A stretch of 64,000 nt of DNA from Rhodoligotrophos defluvii (GCF_005281615.1 NZ_SZZM01000001.1:1769455-1833454); one strand, 5' to 3'. Numbered from the stretch's first letter, positions 51,407 to 60,266 are shown. Numbers and translations: made by a program. The notes: generated from the letters alone by a model not told the origin.

Positions 51407-52765
51407 ATGGCAGCGGAACACTTCGACAAAGGTATTCGGACCGGCATGCCCCCGGCAGGACCGGGATCACGTCGTGCCGTCATAGCAGCAACGATAGGCA
51501 ACCTGCTCGAAACCTATGATTTTGCGGTCTATGGCTTCTTCGCCATCACCATATCGAAACTGTTTTTCCCGGCGGAGAACGACACCGCGGCATTGCTTCT
51601 GACGGTGGGCACCTTCGGCGTCGGCTTTTTCATGCGCCCGATAGGCGCTGTCATCCTTGGCAGTATGGCGGACCACAAGGGCCGCAAATTCACCCTTTCG
51701 GTGACCATCCTGCTTATGGCGCTTGGAACGGCCATGATTGGCTTGGCCCCCACCTATGACAGCATTGGGTTGTGGGCCCCCGCCATCATTGTCGTGGCCC
51801 GGCTCATCCAAGGATTTTCTGCGGGTGGGGAAATCGGGACGGCCACGGCTTTCATGGTCGAGCATGCACCGGCGGGCCGGCGTGGCTTGTTCGCGAGTTT
51901 TCAGCAGGCGAGCCAGGCATGTGCACTTCTGCTGGGGTCTCTCGTCGGTGTAGCCGTGACCGGACTCCTTTCTCAGGAAGCACTGGAAAGCTGGGGATGG
52001 CGCGTGCCGTTCCTGCTTGGCCTTCTCATCGGGCCCGTCGGCTTCTATATCCGCGCAAAGACCGGGGAGACGGGGGAATTCATCCAGGCAGCCAGCCAGA
52101 GGAAGGAGTCCGCGCTCAGCGAAGCCCTGCGCCTTCACAAGCGCAGCATCGTGATCGGCTTCGGAATTACTGTTACCTGGACCGTCTGCACCTACTTCTT
52201 TCTCGTTTACATGCCCACCTATGCGGTTCGCGAGCTTGCACTTCCGCAGAGCACGGCGTTTCTCGCCAATAGCATCAGTCTGGCGATCATCTTGGTGCTC
52301 GCGCCGATGTTCGGTGCTCTCTCCGACCGTATCGGCCGCAGGCCGTTGCTGCTCTGGCCGGCAATCGCGATCGCTCTTCTGACCTATCCGCTCCTTGCCT
52401 TCCTGACGGGATCGCCGGGAACCGGGTCATTGATCGCCTTTCAAGCAATATTTGCGGTTCTGATCGCCGCCTTCACCGGGACCGCACCGTCCGCGATTGC
52501 GGAGATTTGCCCGCCAGCAGTGAGATCCACAGGAACGTCGATCGCCTACAATCTGGCCGTCACCATATTCGGTGGATTTGCACCGTTCATTGCAACCTGG
52601 CTGATCGCCAGCACCGGAAGCAGCCTGTCGCCTGCAGCCTATGTGACAGCGGCCGTGACCTTAGGCACGACATTGGTTTTTCTTCTGCACCCAGCCAGGC
52701 TGGAAACGGCAGCTCGCGTCGAGGCGAGCGGAACGGCGCTTTTCAGCCGGATGACGCGGCGGTGA
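51407..52765 (+). CDS. MFS transporter, metabolite:H+ symporter (MHS/ProP-like) family
   Basis: 452 residues, 12 helices. TIGNLLETYDFAVYGFFAITISKLFF (in parts), GFFMRPIGAVILGSMADHKGRK and RLIQGFSAGGEIGTATAFMVEHAP (in parts) are the MHS signatures found in proline/betaine, citrate and shikimate carriers. ATG at 51407 has GGGGGG upstream. The gene starts 17 bp after argE. The ligand probably is the substrate of the deacylase. Its 3' end overlaps the GST gene. Confidence 0.9.
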   Translation: MAAEHFDKGIRTGMPPAGPGSRRAVIAATIGNLLETYDFAVYGFFAITISKLFFPAENDTAALLLTVGTFGVGFFMRPIGAVILGSMADHKGRKFTLSVTILLMALGTAMIGLAPTYDSIGLWAPAIIVVARLIQGFSAGGEIGTATAFMVEHAPAGRRGLFASFQQASQACALLLGSLVGVAVTGLLSQEALESWGWRVPFLLGLLIGPVGFYIRAKTGETGEFIQAASQRKESALSEALRLHKRSIVIGFGITVTWTVCTYFFLVYMPTYAVRELALPQSTAFLANSISLAIILVLAPMFGALSDRIGRRPLLLWPAIAIALLTYPLLAFLTGSPGTGSLIAFQAIFAVLIAAFTGTAPSAIAEICPPAVRSTGTSIAYNLAVTIFGGFAPFIATWLIASTGSSLSPAAYVTAAVTLGTTLVFLLHPARLETAARVEASGTALFSRMTRR

Positions 52766-53393
52766 AAACCGCCAACTGAGCGTCGAAAGCACGCTTGTAG
52801 GCGGCCCTCGCTTCACCGCGGGCGACATAGGCGGCGAGGTTCGGATATTCCTCCAGAATGCCCGATCCGTTCAGCCTGCGCAGCACGGTTACCATCAGCA
52901 GGTCACCGGCGCTGAACGCGCCATCGAGCCAGTCGGCATCGCCAAGGCGACAGGAAAGGTCGCCCAGCCGCTTCCGGATGCTGTCCTCGAGGAAACGCAG
53001 CCGCTGCTCGTACCAGGGCTCGTCCCGCTCGAGGATCCTGACGAGATCGCGGTCGAAGATCGGCGGCTCTACCGTGTTGAGCGCGGCAAACATCCACGCG
53101 ATCGCGCGTGCCCGGCCGTTCGCGTCCTCTGGCAGCAGCCCCCCATGGCGCTCGGCGATATGGAGCACGATCGCCCCCGACTCGAACAGGACGAGATCGC
53201 CGTCTTCATAGGTCGGAATCTGCCCGAAAGGATGAAGCGCGCGATGCGCGGGTTCCTTCATCGCTTTGAAGGAAACAAGACGAACGTCGTAAGGCTGGCC
53301 CACTTCTTCGAGCGCCCAGCGAACGCGCATGTCACGCGCCAGCCCCTTGCCGCGATCGGGCGACCGTTCAAAAGCGGTGATGGTGGGGGTCAC
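52743..53393 (-). CDS. glutathione S-transferase family protein
   Basis: 216 residues. N-terminal thioredoxin-like part (RVRWALEEVGQPYDVRLVSFKAMKEPAHRALHPFGQIPTYEDGDLVLFESGAIVLHIAER, in parts) with the conserved cis-Pro in QIPTYED and ES for glutathione; helical C-terminal part with GAFSAGDLLMVTVLRRL. The start is GTG at 53393, where AGGAGC stands 6-7 nt upstream; the ATG at 53423 lacks one. Convergent with the MFS gene by 23 bp. Confidence 0.87.
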   Translation of the reverse strand: MTPTITAFERSPDRGKGLARDMRVRWALEEVGQPYDVRLVSFKAMKEPAHRALHPFGQIPTYEDGDLVLFESGAIVLHIAERHGGLLPEDANGRARAIAWMFAALNTVEPPIFDRDLVRILERDEPWYEQRLRFLEDSIRKRLGDLSCRLGDADWLDGAFSAGDLLMVTVLRRLNGSGILEEYPNLAAYVARGEARAAYKRAFDAQLAVFTAASSG

Positions 53394-53696
53394 GGGAACG
53401 CTCCTGGTGGTTGCATGACGCATCGTGCGTCCGTGTTGATCCCGATGGCAGCGCCGTCAAGTCATAGCCCACCGGTTACCCAGGGGCTATCGCGAACGAC
53501 GCCCCGGGCGCTCGCTTCGTTACCGACGACCTTGCATCCGCAATGGCCGCGACAACCCGGTGCCACACACAGCGACCGCTCGATGACTCTCTTTAAACTC
53601 CGCGAGAAGCGGAACGGCAAGTGAACGTTCCATGAAGAACGTGAGGGACGCCAGATCCGTGGTAGGCCGTCAACCGATTGGAGCTGCTCGGGAATT
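53394..53696. other. gene-free gap between gst and tRNA-Gly
   Basis: About 300 bp. Open frames here have no recognisable motif or ribosome binding site. The only likely content is the gst promoter and the 3' flank of the tRNA; I see no clear terminator. Confidence 0.6.
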
Positions 53697-53771
53697 TGGA
53701 GCGGGCGATCGGGATCGAACCGACGACATTCAGCTTGGGAAGCTGACGTTCTACCACTGAACTACGCCCGC
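53697..53771 (-). tRNA. trnG-CCC: tRNA-Gly (anticodon CCC)
   Basis: Minus strand. The acceptor GCGGGCG pairs with CGCCCGC; D arm TTCAGTGGTAGAA; anticodon stem TCAGC/GCTGA with loop TTCCCAA (CCC, reading GGG); T arm GTCGG-TTCGATC-CCGAT; then T and an encoded CCA. All four stems close, with one G-T pair. Confidence 0.96.
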
Positions 53772-53780
53772 AGATCTTGA

Positions 53781-53799
53781 TGAAAATCATTGATTTTCA
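53781..53799. promoter_or_regulatory. 19-bp perfect palindrome before tRNA-Gly
   Basis: Arms TGAAAATCA and TGATTTTCA around one T. It lies 10-28 bp upstream of the tRNA 5' end, overlapping where its -10 would be. It does not fit the Fur box or the usual Irr motif. It could be a protein site or simply an AT-rich promoter element. Confidence 0.4.
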
Positions 53800-53927
53800 A
53801 GTGCTTAGCTCAAAACGCCTCCGTCTGTCAAGCGCATTTTTCCCTAAGGAGGCTCGCGGCGAGTATGACTGCGAATAATGACGGCCTGATCGCGGTCGGC
53901 CAAGCTGCAAACGCAACGGAAGTTTGG

Positions 53928-53956
53928 TTGACACGCCCGGGCCGGATCAGTAACAT
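53928..53956 (+). promoter_or_regulatory. promoter P1 of the GNAT/PotABCD-like operon
   Basis: TTGACA (53928-53933), 17 bp, TAACAT (53951-53956). The expected transcript start near 53963 rules out GNAT starts further upstream and leaves the ATG at 53979 with GGAGG. The same layout recurs at 58994-59022. Confidence 0.75.
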
Positions 53957-53962
53957 CGTTAC
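53950..53962. promoter_or_regulatory. operator GTAAC-ATC-GTTAC, copy 1
   Basis: An inverted repeat with perfect 5-bp arms on the -10 of promoter P1. All 13 bases are identical to copy 2 at 59016-59028, while the flanks differ, as expected for a conserved protein site. I found no other exact copy in the window. Confidence 0.7.
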
Positions 53963-53978
53963 CAACTCGAGGAGGGCT

Positions 53979-54509
53979 ATGGTTGAAATGGTCTCCAAGT
54001 CATTGCCAGACCAGCGGGATCCGACGTCGGGCTTTCAGATCGTTGAGCTGAGTGATCGGCCGGATTTTGCCGAAGAGGTGGCGCAGATCAATTTCCGGCA
54101 GTGGGCAGAGTTTTCCGATCTTAGCTTGGACGAGATGCGCAAGCAATTTGCGCCGAGGCCGCAAGGCGAAGTGCTTCCAGTCACCTTTCTCGCCATGTCA
54201 CAGGGCGAGGTGAAGGCCCTCGTCAGCCTGCGTCAAACGTCTCTTGGCGCAGTCGCTCATCCCAACGTTTACTTGCCCGGCGTGGAGCCGTGGCTCAGCA
54301 ACATGTGGGTGGCTGAATCGGCGCGCGGGCATAAGCTGGCCACGCGGCTCAGTATCATGGTGGAGAACAGGGCCCGGGAACTCGGCTATACGCTTCTCTA
54401 TTCTTCGACGGCTATGGAGAACTCGCTTTATCACGCTATAGGTTTTCGAACCATAGCTGTGCGGGAACACAAGGGTGCGCCCGTCTACATCATAAGAAAA
54501 GAGATATAG
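53979..54509 (+). CDS. GNAT family N-acetyltransferase
   Basis: 176 residues. The acetyl-CoA region WVAESARGHKLATRLSIMVENRARELGYTLLYSSTAMENSLYHAIGF (in parts) holds the R-G-x-x-L-A/T pyrophosphate loop and the C-terminal N-x-x-Y-x-x-x-G-F block. ATG at 53979 (MVEMVSKS) follows the promoter and GGAGG; the in-frame ATG at 53790 would be upstream of the promoter and is rejected. As first gene of the importer operon it may acetylate the amine that is taken up. Confidence 0.84.
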   Translation: MVEMVSKSLPDQRDPTSGFQIVELSDRPDFAEEVAQINFRQWAEFSDLSLDEMRKQFAPRPQGEVLPVTFLAMSQGEVKALVSLRQTSLGAVAHPNVYLPGVEPWLSNMWVAESARGHKLATRLSIMVENRARELGYTLLYSSTAMENSLYHAIGFRTIAVREHKGAPVYIIRKEI

Positions 54510-54633
54510 ATCCGGACTGCCGCAGAAGAAATCGAAACAATCTGCGCATCTGTTCGGGCTGGTCCTGCGAACAAGAACGAGAGAAATGGGGATCGATCGA
54601 CGAATTCGGTCGTGTCGAATGGGAGATACAAGC

Positions 54634-55665
54634 ATGGCCAAAACCTGGATCATAGCTGGTCTGTTGCTTGCGTTCGCTGTGGCGCCAGGGCAGGCGGCTG
54701 ATAGGCTGTTCACCATCGGCTCCTGGGGCGGCGACTACACGGAAGCACAACGCAAAGCGCTCTTCGATCCCTTCGCCGAAAAGCACGGAATCAAATACGA
54801 CGTCGCCACCTACAGCGGCGGGACGGCCGAGTTCAAGGCGATGAAGCAAACTGGCCAGGCCCTGTGGGATGCGGTCACGGTCGAGACCCCCGATCTGGTC
54901 GCCGGCTGTGACGACGGATTGTTTGAAAGGCTCGACTGGGCGCGTCTTGGCGGCAAGGACCGGTTGGTTCCTGGCGCGGCGAGCGAATGTGGCGCAGGGG
55001 CGCTCGTGCTCGGCCTTGTGCTGGGCTACCGTGCCGGCGGCGGCGCGCAGCCGAAGAGTTGGGCCGATTTCTGGGACGTTGAGGCGTTTCCCGGCAAGCG
55101 TGGCATGCGGAAGTCGCCCCGCAGCACGCTCGAGGCTGCGCTGATGGCGGACGGCGTCTCTCCGGACAAGGTTTACGAGGTGCTCTCCACCCCAGAAGGT
55201 GTCGACCGGGCGTTCCACAAGCTCGCCGAATTGAAGCCCAACATTCTTTGGTGGGAGGCAACCGCCCAGTCGGCGGAGTGGCTTGCGACTGGTGAGGTCG
55301 TCATGTCCATGTCGCCCTCGACCCGCATCTGGAGCCGGGTCCAGAACGGAGCCAATCTGGGCATCGTGTGGAACGAGGCAATCTATCTGATGGATTCATG
55401 GGTCATTCCGGCCAACTCCCCTTATCTCGACACGGCGTATGCGTTTCTCAAATGGGTCACGTCCCCGGAGGCACAAGCCGCGATGATCAACATTTATCCG
55501 CTCGGGCCTACCGCGGTTGGAGCCGACAAGCTGATACGCGACGATCTCAAGCCCTACGTAACGGACGAAGCGCGCTTGAAGCAAGGCTTGATTGATAGCG
55601 AGACGTTCTGGGTCGACCATCTTGAAGAACTGAACAAGCGTTTCAATGCCTGGCTCAGCCGGTAG
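54634..55665 (+). CDS. ABC transporter solute-binding protein, spermidine/putrescine type
   Basis: 343 residues; signal peptide ending GQAAD (about residue 22). SBP_bac_8/PotD-like: FTIGSWGGDYTEAQRKALFDPFAEKHG (in parts), WDAVTVETPDLVAGCDDGLFERLDW and MDSWVIPANSPYLDTAYAFLKWVTSPEAQAAMI (in parts). GGGAGA lies before the ATG. It should deliver a polyamine-like or other amine compound to the two permeases that follow. Confidence 0.9.
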   Translation: MAKTWIIAGLLLAFAVAPGQAADRLFTIGSWGGDYTEAQRKALFDPFAEKHGIKYDVATYSGGTAEFKAMKQTGQALWDAVTVETPDLVAGCDDGLFERLDWARLGGKDRLVPGAASECGAGALVLGLVLGYRAGGGAQPKSWADFWDVEAFPGKRGMRKSPRSTLEAALMADGVSPDKVYEVLSTPEGVDRAFHKLAELKPNILWWEATAQSAEWLATGEVVMSMSPSTRIWSRVQNGANLGIVWNEAIYLMDSWVIPANSPYLDTAYAFLKWVTSPEAQAAMINIYPLGPTAVGADKLIRDDLKPYVTDEARLKQGLIDSETFWVDHLEELNKRFNAWLSR

Positions 55666-55699
55666 CATTTCGCCGGGGCTGGTGTGTGGAAGGATCAAA

Positions 55700-56890
55700 A
55701 TGCATCGTGTTGCGGCGCTTTCCTCAACCGCACTGCTAGCGCTCCCCGGACTGATCTTCGTATTTGTGTTGTTGATAGCGCCGGTCGCCTGGATCTTTCT
55801 CCAGGCGTTCCATGAGCCGAGTTTCGTCAGTGTCTTTCCCAAAGCATCTGCGGCCCTGCGCGAATGGGAGGGAAAGTCTCGGCTGCCCGACATGGAGACC
55901 ATGCGGGTGTTCGAGGACGAGCTCGTTGCAGCGGACCGGTCCGGAAAGCTCGGCCAGGTGCTCCCGATCCTGAATTCGGACGTGGCCGGCTTCAGGAGCC
56001 TCATACGCAACACGCTCCGTTATCTGCATGACAGCCGGGATCAGCCGGCGGAGGGGAGCCTCCTGGAAGCCGACGAGCGATGGCAGGACATTCGCTTCTG
56101 GCGAGCTCTGAAGAGGAATTCGCACAGATTTACCGCGAGGAATCTCCTGTCGGCGCTTGATCTGGAACGAGATGAGAGGGACGCCATTGCAGCCGTGGAT
56201 GCGTCACGGAGGGTGTTCATTCCCACGATCGTGACGACCATTGAGATAAGCCTGGTCGTCACGTTCGTGTCGGTCGCGCTGGCCTACCCGCTCGCGTATC
56301 TGATTTCCCGCAGCAGTCCTTCTGTCCAGCGGTTTTGTCTGATCCTGCTGATGATCCCGTTCTGGACGTCGTTTCTCGTGCGAATACAGGCCTGGATCGT
56401 TGTTCTGCGAGAGGACGGCATTCTGAACAAGATGCTCTTAACAACCGGCGCGGTCGACCAGCCGCTGGTCATGCTGCACAACCGGTTCGCCGTCTACGTC
56501 GCGATGGTTCACGTCAGTCTCCCCCTGGCAGTTCTGCCCATATTCAGCTCGGTAAAAGGTGTGGACCCGAAGGCCATGCGAGCGGCCATGTCGCTTGGCG
56601 CCGCCTGGCCGCGGGCCTTCTTGACGGTGTTCTTCCCGCAGACGATCAGGGGCGTGTATTGGGCCATGGTGATGAGCTTTGTGCTGGCCATGGGCTACTA
56701 CCTGACCCCTGCGCTGCTCGGCGGCGTGCACGAGCAGATGATCAGTTATTGGATCGCCCACTATGCCCTGCAATCCGGTAACTGGGGCATGGCGGCAATG
56801 CTCAGCATTCAGTTGCTGGTCATCACTGCCGTGTTCCTGGTCGCCTTCTTGTTCCTGACAAAGATCATGGAACGGATGAAGTATGTCTGA
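55700..56890 (+). CDS. ABC transporter permease, PotB-like, with a long periplasmic insert
   Basis: 396 residues. After helix 1 (ALLALPGLIFVFVLLIAPVAW) a hydrophilic section of about 135 residues (37-170) comes before helix 2 (IPTIVTTIEISLVVTFVSVALAYPLAYLI, in part); in E. coli PotB this loop is far shorter. The EAA loop is RAAMSLGAAWPRAFLTVFFP. ATG at 55700. Partner of the next gene. Confidence 0.88.
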   Translation: MHRVAALSSTALLALPGLIFVFVLLIAPVAWIFLQAFHEPSFVSVFPKASAALREWEGKSRLPDMETMRVFEDELVAADRSGKLGQVLPILNSDVAGFRSLIRNTLRYLHDSRDQPAEGSLLEADERWQDIRFWRALKRNSHRFTARNLLSALDLERDERDAIAAVDASRRVFIPTIVTTIEISLVVTFVSVALAYPLAYLISRSSPSVQRFCLILLMIPFWTSFLVRIQAWIVVLREDGILNKMLLTTGAVDQPLVMLHNRFAVYVAMVHVSLPLAVLPIFSSVKGVDPKAMRAAMSLGAAWPRAFLTVFFPQTIRGVYWAMVMSFVLAMGYYLTPALLGGVHEQMISYWIAHYALQSGNWGMAAMLSIQLLVITAVFLVAFLFLTKIMERMKYV

Positions 56891-56899
56891 GGGGTGAGC

Positions 56900-57679
56900 A
56901 TGAAAGCGGTGGTCAGCATAGCCTCATACGCATATGTCGTTGCAATTTACGTTTTCTTGCTGGCGCCGCTGCTGTTCTTGATTCCCATATCTTTTACCTC
57001 CTCGACCTTTATCACCTATCCGGTCGAGGCGTTTTCGTTGCGCTGGTACGATCAATTGTTTTCCAGCGACACGTGGCTTGCCGCTGGCCGGGCGACCCTG
57101 CAGGTCGCGGCGGTCGCTGTGCTGTTGGCCACCGTTCTCGGAACGGCATTCGCGGTCGGTGCTCACCGGCTGCCGGCCAAGGCGCGTATGGCTGCAATCG
57201 CCGTCATCCTGCTTCCCATGGGCGTGCCCCTCGTGGTGACGGGTATCGCCCTGTTCTTCTCCATGTTCACTTTGGGGCTGCTCGCATCTTATACGGCGGT
57301 CACTCTTGCGCACGCATTGTTGGGGCTGCCATTCGTCGCAATAACCGTGGGCGTCAGCTTGCAGCACTACGACGAGACCCTCACGCGGGCAGCGCTGAGT
57401 CTGGGGGCGAACCGTTGGCGCGTGTTCCGCACGGTGACCGCGCCTCTCATCGCACCGGGCGTGCTGGCCGGGGCGATTATTGCTGCGGCGGTTTCACTGG
57501 ACGAGGTCATTGCCACACGCTTCGTCGGGGGGCCGGGACAGACGACCGTTCCGCTTCAGTTTTACGCCAGCCTCAAGTTTGACATCACTCCGGTGATGAT
57601 TGCCGCGTCGGTGATCCTGATGGCAATCACATTGATCATTGCACTGACTCTGTTCCGGTTGCAGCGCGCAGTTCGGTAG
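56900..57679 (+). CDS. ABC transporter permease, PotC-like
   Basis: 259 residues, six helices. LIPISFTSSTFITYPVEAFSLRWYDQLF (in parts) and the EAA loop TRAALSLGANRWRVFRTVTAPLI, then SLDEVIATRFVGGPGQTTVP, are typical PotC. ATG at 56900 behind GAGGGG. It starts 9 bp after the PotB-like gene. Confidence 0.91.
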   Translation: MKAVVSIASYAYVVAIYVFLLAPLLFLIPISFTSSTFITYPVEAFSLRWYDQLFSSDTWLAAGRATLQVAAVAVLLATVLGTAFAVGAHRLPAKARMAAIAVILLPMGVPLVVTGIALFFSMFTLGLLASYTAVTLAHALLGLPFVAITVGVSLQHYDETLTRAALSLGANRWRVFRTVTAPLIAPGVLAGAIIAAAVSLDEVIATRFVGGPGQTTVPLQFYASLKFDITPVMIAASVILMAITLIIALTLFRLQRAVR

Positions 57680-57719
57680 CCTGCGTGGCGAAAGTTGTCT
57701 CACGGTTGGGGAGGCGAGT

Positions 57720-58829
57720 TTGAGCCGCTCTCAGAACCCTCACATCGAATTCATCGATGTCGTAAAGCGTTACGGCGCCTCGACCACGGCGGTGGCGGGC
57801 GTCAATCTGAGCATCGATCGCGGATCCTTCGTCAGCCTGTTGGGGCCGTCCGGTTCCGGCAAGACCACTTGCCTGATGATGCTGGCCGGGTTTGAGCCGT
57901 TATCGTCGGGAATGTTGAAGGTGGATGGCGCCGACGTTCGAAACGTCCCGGTGCACAAGCGCAATATCGGATTCGTGTTTCAAGGATATGCTCTCTTTCC
58001 ACATATGACGGTCGCTGAGAATGTGGCCTATCCTCTCCGCGCGCGGCGCGTTTCTCGCTCACGGATGCAGGAGCTAGTAAGACAGTCCCTGGCGGCCGTC
58101 AGGCTGTCCGGCCTGGAAGACCGCTTTCCCAATCAATTGTCCGGTGGGCAGCAGCAGCGGGTGGCCCTCGCCCGCGCGCTGGTCTTTTCACCGGAGCTCA
58201 TCTTGATGGACGAGCCCCTGGGCGCGCTGGACAAGAATCTTCGGGAGGAGATGCAGCTGGAGATCAAGCGGCTTCATCTCAGCCTGGACGCAACGATCGT
58301 TTATGTCACGCACGATCAGGGCGAGGCGCTCACTATGTCTGATCGGATAGCCGTGTTTCGCGACGGGCGTATTCAGCAGTACGATGCCCCCTATGCGCTC
58401 TATACGCGGCCGAAAAATCGTTATGTCGCGGGTTTCATCGGCGAATCGAATTTTATCGACGGCGTGGTCAATATAGCCCGGACCGGGAACAAGGTTCTCG
58501 AGGTCGGACAGTTCGGACTTTCGATCCCGCTGGAAACTCACGCAGCGCGAGGCACAAAGGCGACGCTTTCCGTGCGGCCAGAGCAGATTGAAATAAGCCG
58601 GTCTCCGCGTGCGGACGATGGCTGCTGTGTTTTGAATGGCAATGTGGTCGAGAACATTTTCGTCGGCGATGTTTTTAGGGTTCTCGTCGACTGCGGCGGG
58701 GTTGAAATCGTCGCGAAAGCCAGCGCGAGCAGCGGTGTCAGCAGCCTCGCGAAGGGAGATGCCGTTTGGGTGCGCTGGCCGGCGGACAGCGTGAACAGGT
58801 TCGATGAAGAGGGAAATGCGCTTGTTTGA
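57720..58829 (+). CDS. ABC transporter ATP-binding protein, PotA-like
   Basis: 369 residues. Walker A GPSGSGKTTC, FQGYALFPHMTV (Q-loop), signature LSGGQQQRVALARAL, Walker B LILMDEPLGALD and switch His VTHDQ; a TOBE domain follows (VRPEQIEISRS). The start is TTG at 57720 with GGGGAGG 5-6 nt upstream. Last gene of the operon. Confidence 0.93.
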   Translation: MSRSQNPHIEFIDVVKRYGASTTAVAGVNLSIDRGSFVSLLGPSGSGKTTCLMMLAGFEPLSSGMLKVDGADVRNVPVHKRNIGFVFQGYALFPHMTVAENVAYPLRARRVSRSRMQELVRQSLAAVRLSGLEDRFPNQLSGGQQQRVALARALVFSPELILMDEPLGALDKNLREEMQLEIKRLHLSLDATIVYVTHDQGEALTMSDRIAVFRDGRIQQYDAPYALYTRPKNRYVAGFIGESNFIDGVVNIARTGNKVLEVGQFGLSIPLETHAARGTKATLSVRPEQIEISRSPRADDGCCVLNGNVVENIFVGDVFRVLVDCGGVEIVAKASASSGVSSLAKGDAVWVRWPADSVNRFDEEGNALV

Positions 58830-58993
58830 GCTCTCCGCTCACCTGTCGGCTCATTGGATGAAAAGATCTGACCAGCGAGAAACCTAAGCCGTATCTGAGC
58901 TGCCGGCAGCATTTCTCCGATCACTGATGGACTCTCCGGTCCAGCGTCTCTCGTCGCGTTTGCGTGTATTTCAAGCGGCCACTTTCCCCGGCT

Positions 58994-59022
58994 TGACGCG
59001 ACCAATGAGACGTTGGTAACAT
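58994..59022 (+). promoter_or_regulatory. promoter P2 of the livKHMGF operon
   Basis: TTGACG (58994-58999), 17 bp, TAACAT (59017-59022). Apart from one base in the -35 it is identical in hexamers and spacing to P1. The transcript would have a leader of about 80 nt before livK. Confidence 0.75.
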
Positions 59023-59028
59023 CGTTAC
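59016..59028. promoter_or_regulatory. operator GTAAC-ATC-GTTAC, copy 2
   Basis: The same 13-bp inverted repeat as at 53950-53962, again on the -10. Outer bases TT and AA extend the symmetry (TT-N-GTAAC-N3-GTTAC-N-AA). Confidence 0.7.
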
Positions 59029-59111
59029 TAAATCGATCGCCGGCCAAGGCTCCGCTATCGGCTGCGATCATTCGAACAACAAGAACGAGCCAAGCATTCG
59101 TGGGAGGAAAT

Positions 59112-60266
59112 ATGATCACGAGACGCAAATTGGTCATGGGCGGCCTTGGCGTGGCGCTCTCGGCGCTCGCATCACTGGCCATCCCGACCCTGAGCCAGAG
59201 CGCGGAAAAGCCATACATCTTGGGAGCGCTTTTCCCGCTGTCCGGCCCCGCCGCCTATGGCGGCGAGATGTATGCGAGGGGCGCGATGCTGGCGCTCGAG
59301 CATCTCGAGGCGGACAAGATGCTCCGCAACCCTGTCGAAATACGGCTGGAAGACAGCCTTGGAACCCCGCAAGGCGGTGCCGTGGGGATGAATAAGCTGG
59401 TCAATGTGGAAGAGGCGATCTGGGTTCTCATGTCGATGACCGGCGTCTCCAAGGCCGCAGCCCCTCTCGGCGAGCGGGGGAAGGTCGTGATGGTTAATGG
59501 CGGTGCCGTCGGGCCGGATATGAGTGGGCTTTCGCCGTATTTCTTCAACGTCCTTCCGCTCCTCACCCGGGAAATCGGCGCCGCTGTCAAATGGATGGAG
59601 AAGGAGGGCTATAAGAAGCTCGGCTTGATCTACATCGACGACCCGGCCGGCCAAGGCGCCAAGCGGCTGTTCGAAGAGGAACTGCCGAAGATCGGAGCAG
59701 CCCTCGTGAGCGCTTATCCGGTGGCGACGACGGTGCAGCAGTTTGGCAGCATCGCCGCCAAGTTCCGCGCGGATGGTGCGGATGCGGTATATCTCATGGC
59801 CTATGGTGTGCAACTGGCCCAGATGGTCAAGCAGCTGCGCGAGAACGGCATCGATGTGCCGCTGTTGGGCACCTCGGCCGTCGGCATCACGCCCCCGGTC
59901 CTGGAACTGCCTGAATCGGAGGGGCTGGTCTATACCAGCCAGGTCACCGATTGGAATTCGGACGACCCCGTCACGCGGCGCTTCGTGGAGGACTGGCGAA
60001 GCAAATACGGCGGCGATCCAACCTTCGCCCCTCTCAACTACTACAACGCGGTTCGCCTGTTCGGGCTGGTCGCGGGCGCTCTGGAGAAAACCGGAACACC
60101 GGTCAATGGCGAGAATCTGCGCGCGGAAATACTGCGCCAGCGAACCTTCCAGCTCGTGGGCGGCACCGGGACCTTTGACGACTCCGGAGATATCTCCCTT
60201 CCGATTCAATTCAATCGCGTAACGGGTGGGAAGACCATAGCGCTGGGCTTGTCCGAGAGTCAGTGA
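59112..60266 (+). CDS. livK: branched-chain amino acid-type ABC solute-binding protein (LivK-like)
   Basis: 384 residues. The signal has MITRRKLVMGG, a possible twin-arginine type, ending near SQSAE. Periplasmic_binding_6 fold: ILGALFPLSGPAAYGGEMYARGAMLALEHL (in parts), LGLIYIDDPAGQGAKRLFEEEL and PLNYYNAVRLFGLVAGALEK. GGGAGG is 4-5 nt before the ATG. Ligand: amino acid, amide or aromatic acid. Confidence 0.91.
   Translation: MITRRKLVMGGLGVALSALASLAIPTLSQSAEKPYILGALFPLSGPAAYGGEMYARGAMLALEHLEADKMLRNPVEIRLEDSLGTPQGGAVGMNKLVNVEEAIWVLMSMTGVSKAAAPLGERGKVVMVNGGAVGPDMSGLSPYFFNVLPLLTREIGAAVKWMEKEGYKKLGLIYIDDPAGQGAKRLFEEELPKIGAALVSAYPVATTVQQFGSIAAKFRADGADAVYLMAYGVQLAQMVKQLRENGIDVPLLGTSAVGITPPVLELPESEGLVYTSQVTDWNSDDPVTRRFVEDWRSKYGGDPTFAPLNYYNAVRLFGLVAGALEKTGTPVNGENLRAEILRQRTFQLVGGTGTFDDSGDISLPIQFNRVTGGKTIALGLSESQ

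Noticed and set aside
53781-53799. Fur or Irr box
   Set aside because: The palindrome does not fit the 7-1-7 Fur pattern TGATAAT-N-ATTATCA or the Irr ICE pattern, and no iron gene is near.
53790-53978. N-terminal extension of the GNAT protein
   Set aside because: It would start upstream of a good promoter (TTGACA-N17-TAACAT) and has no homology-like content.
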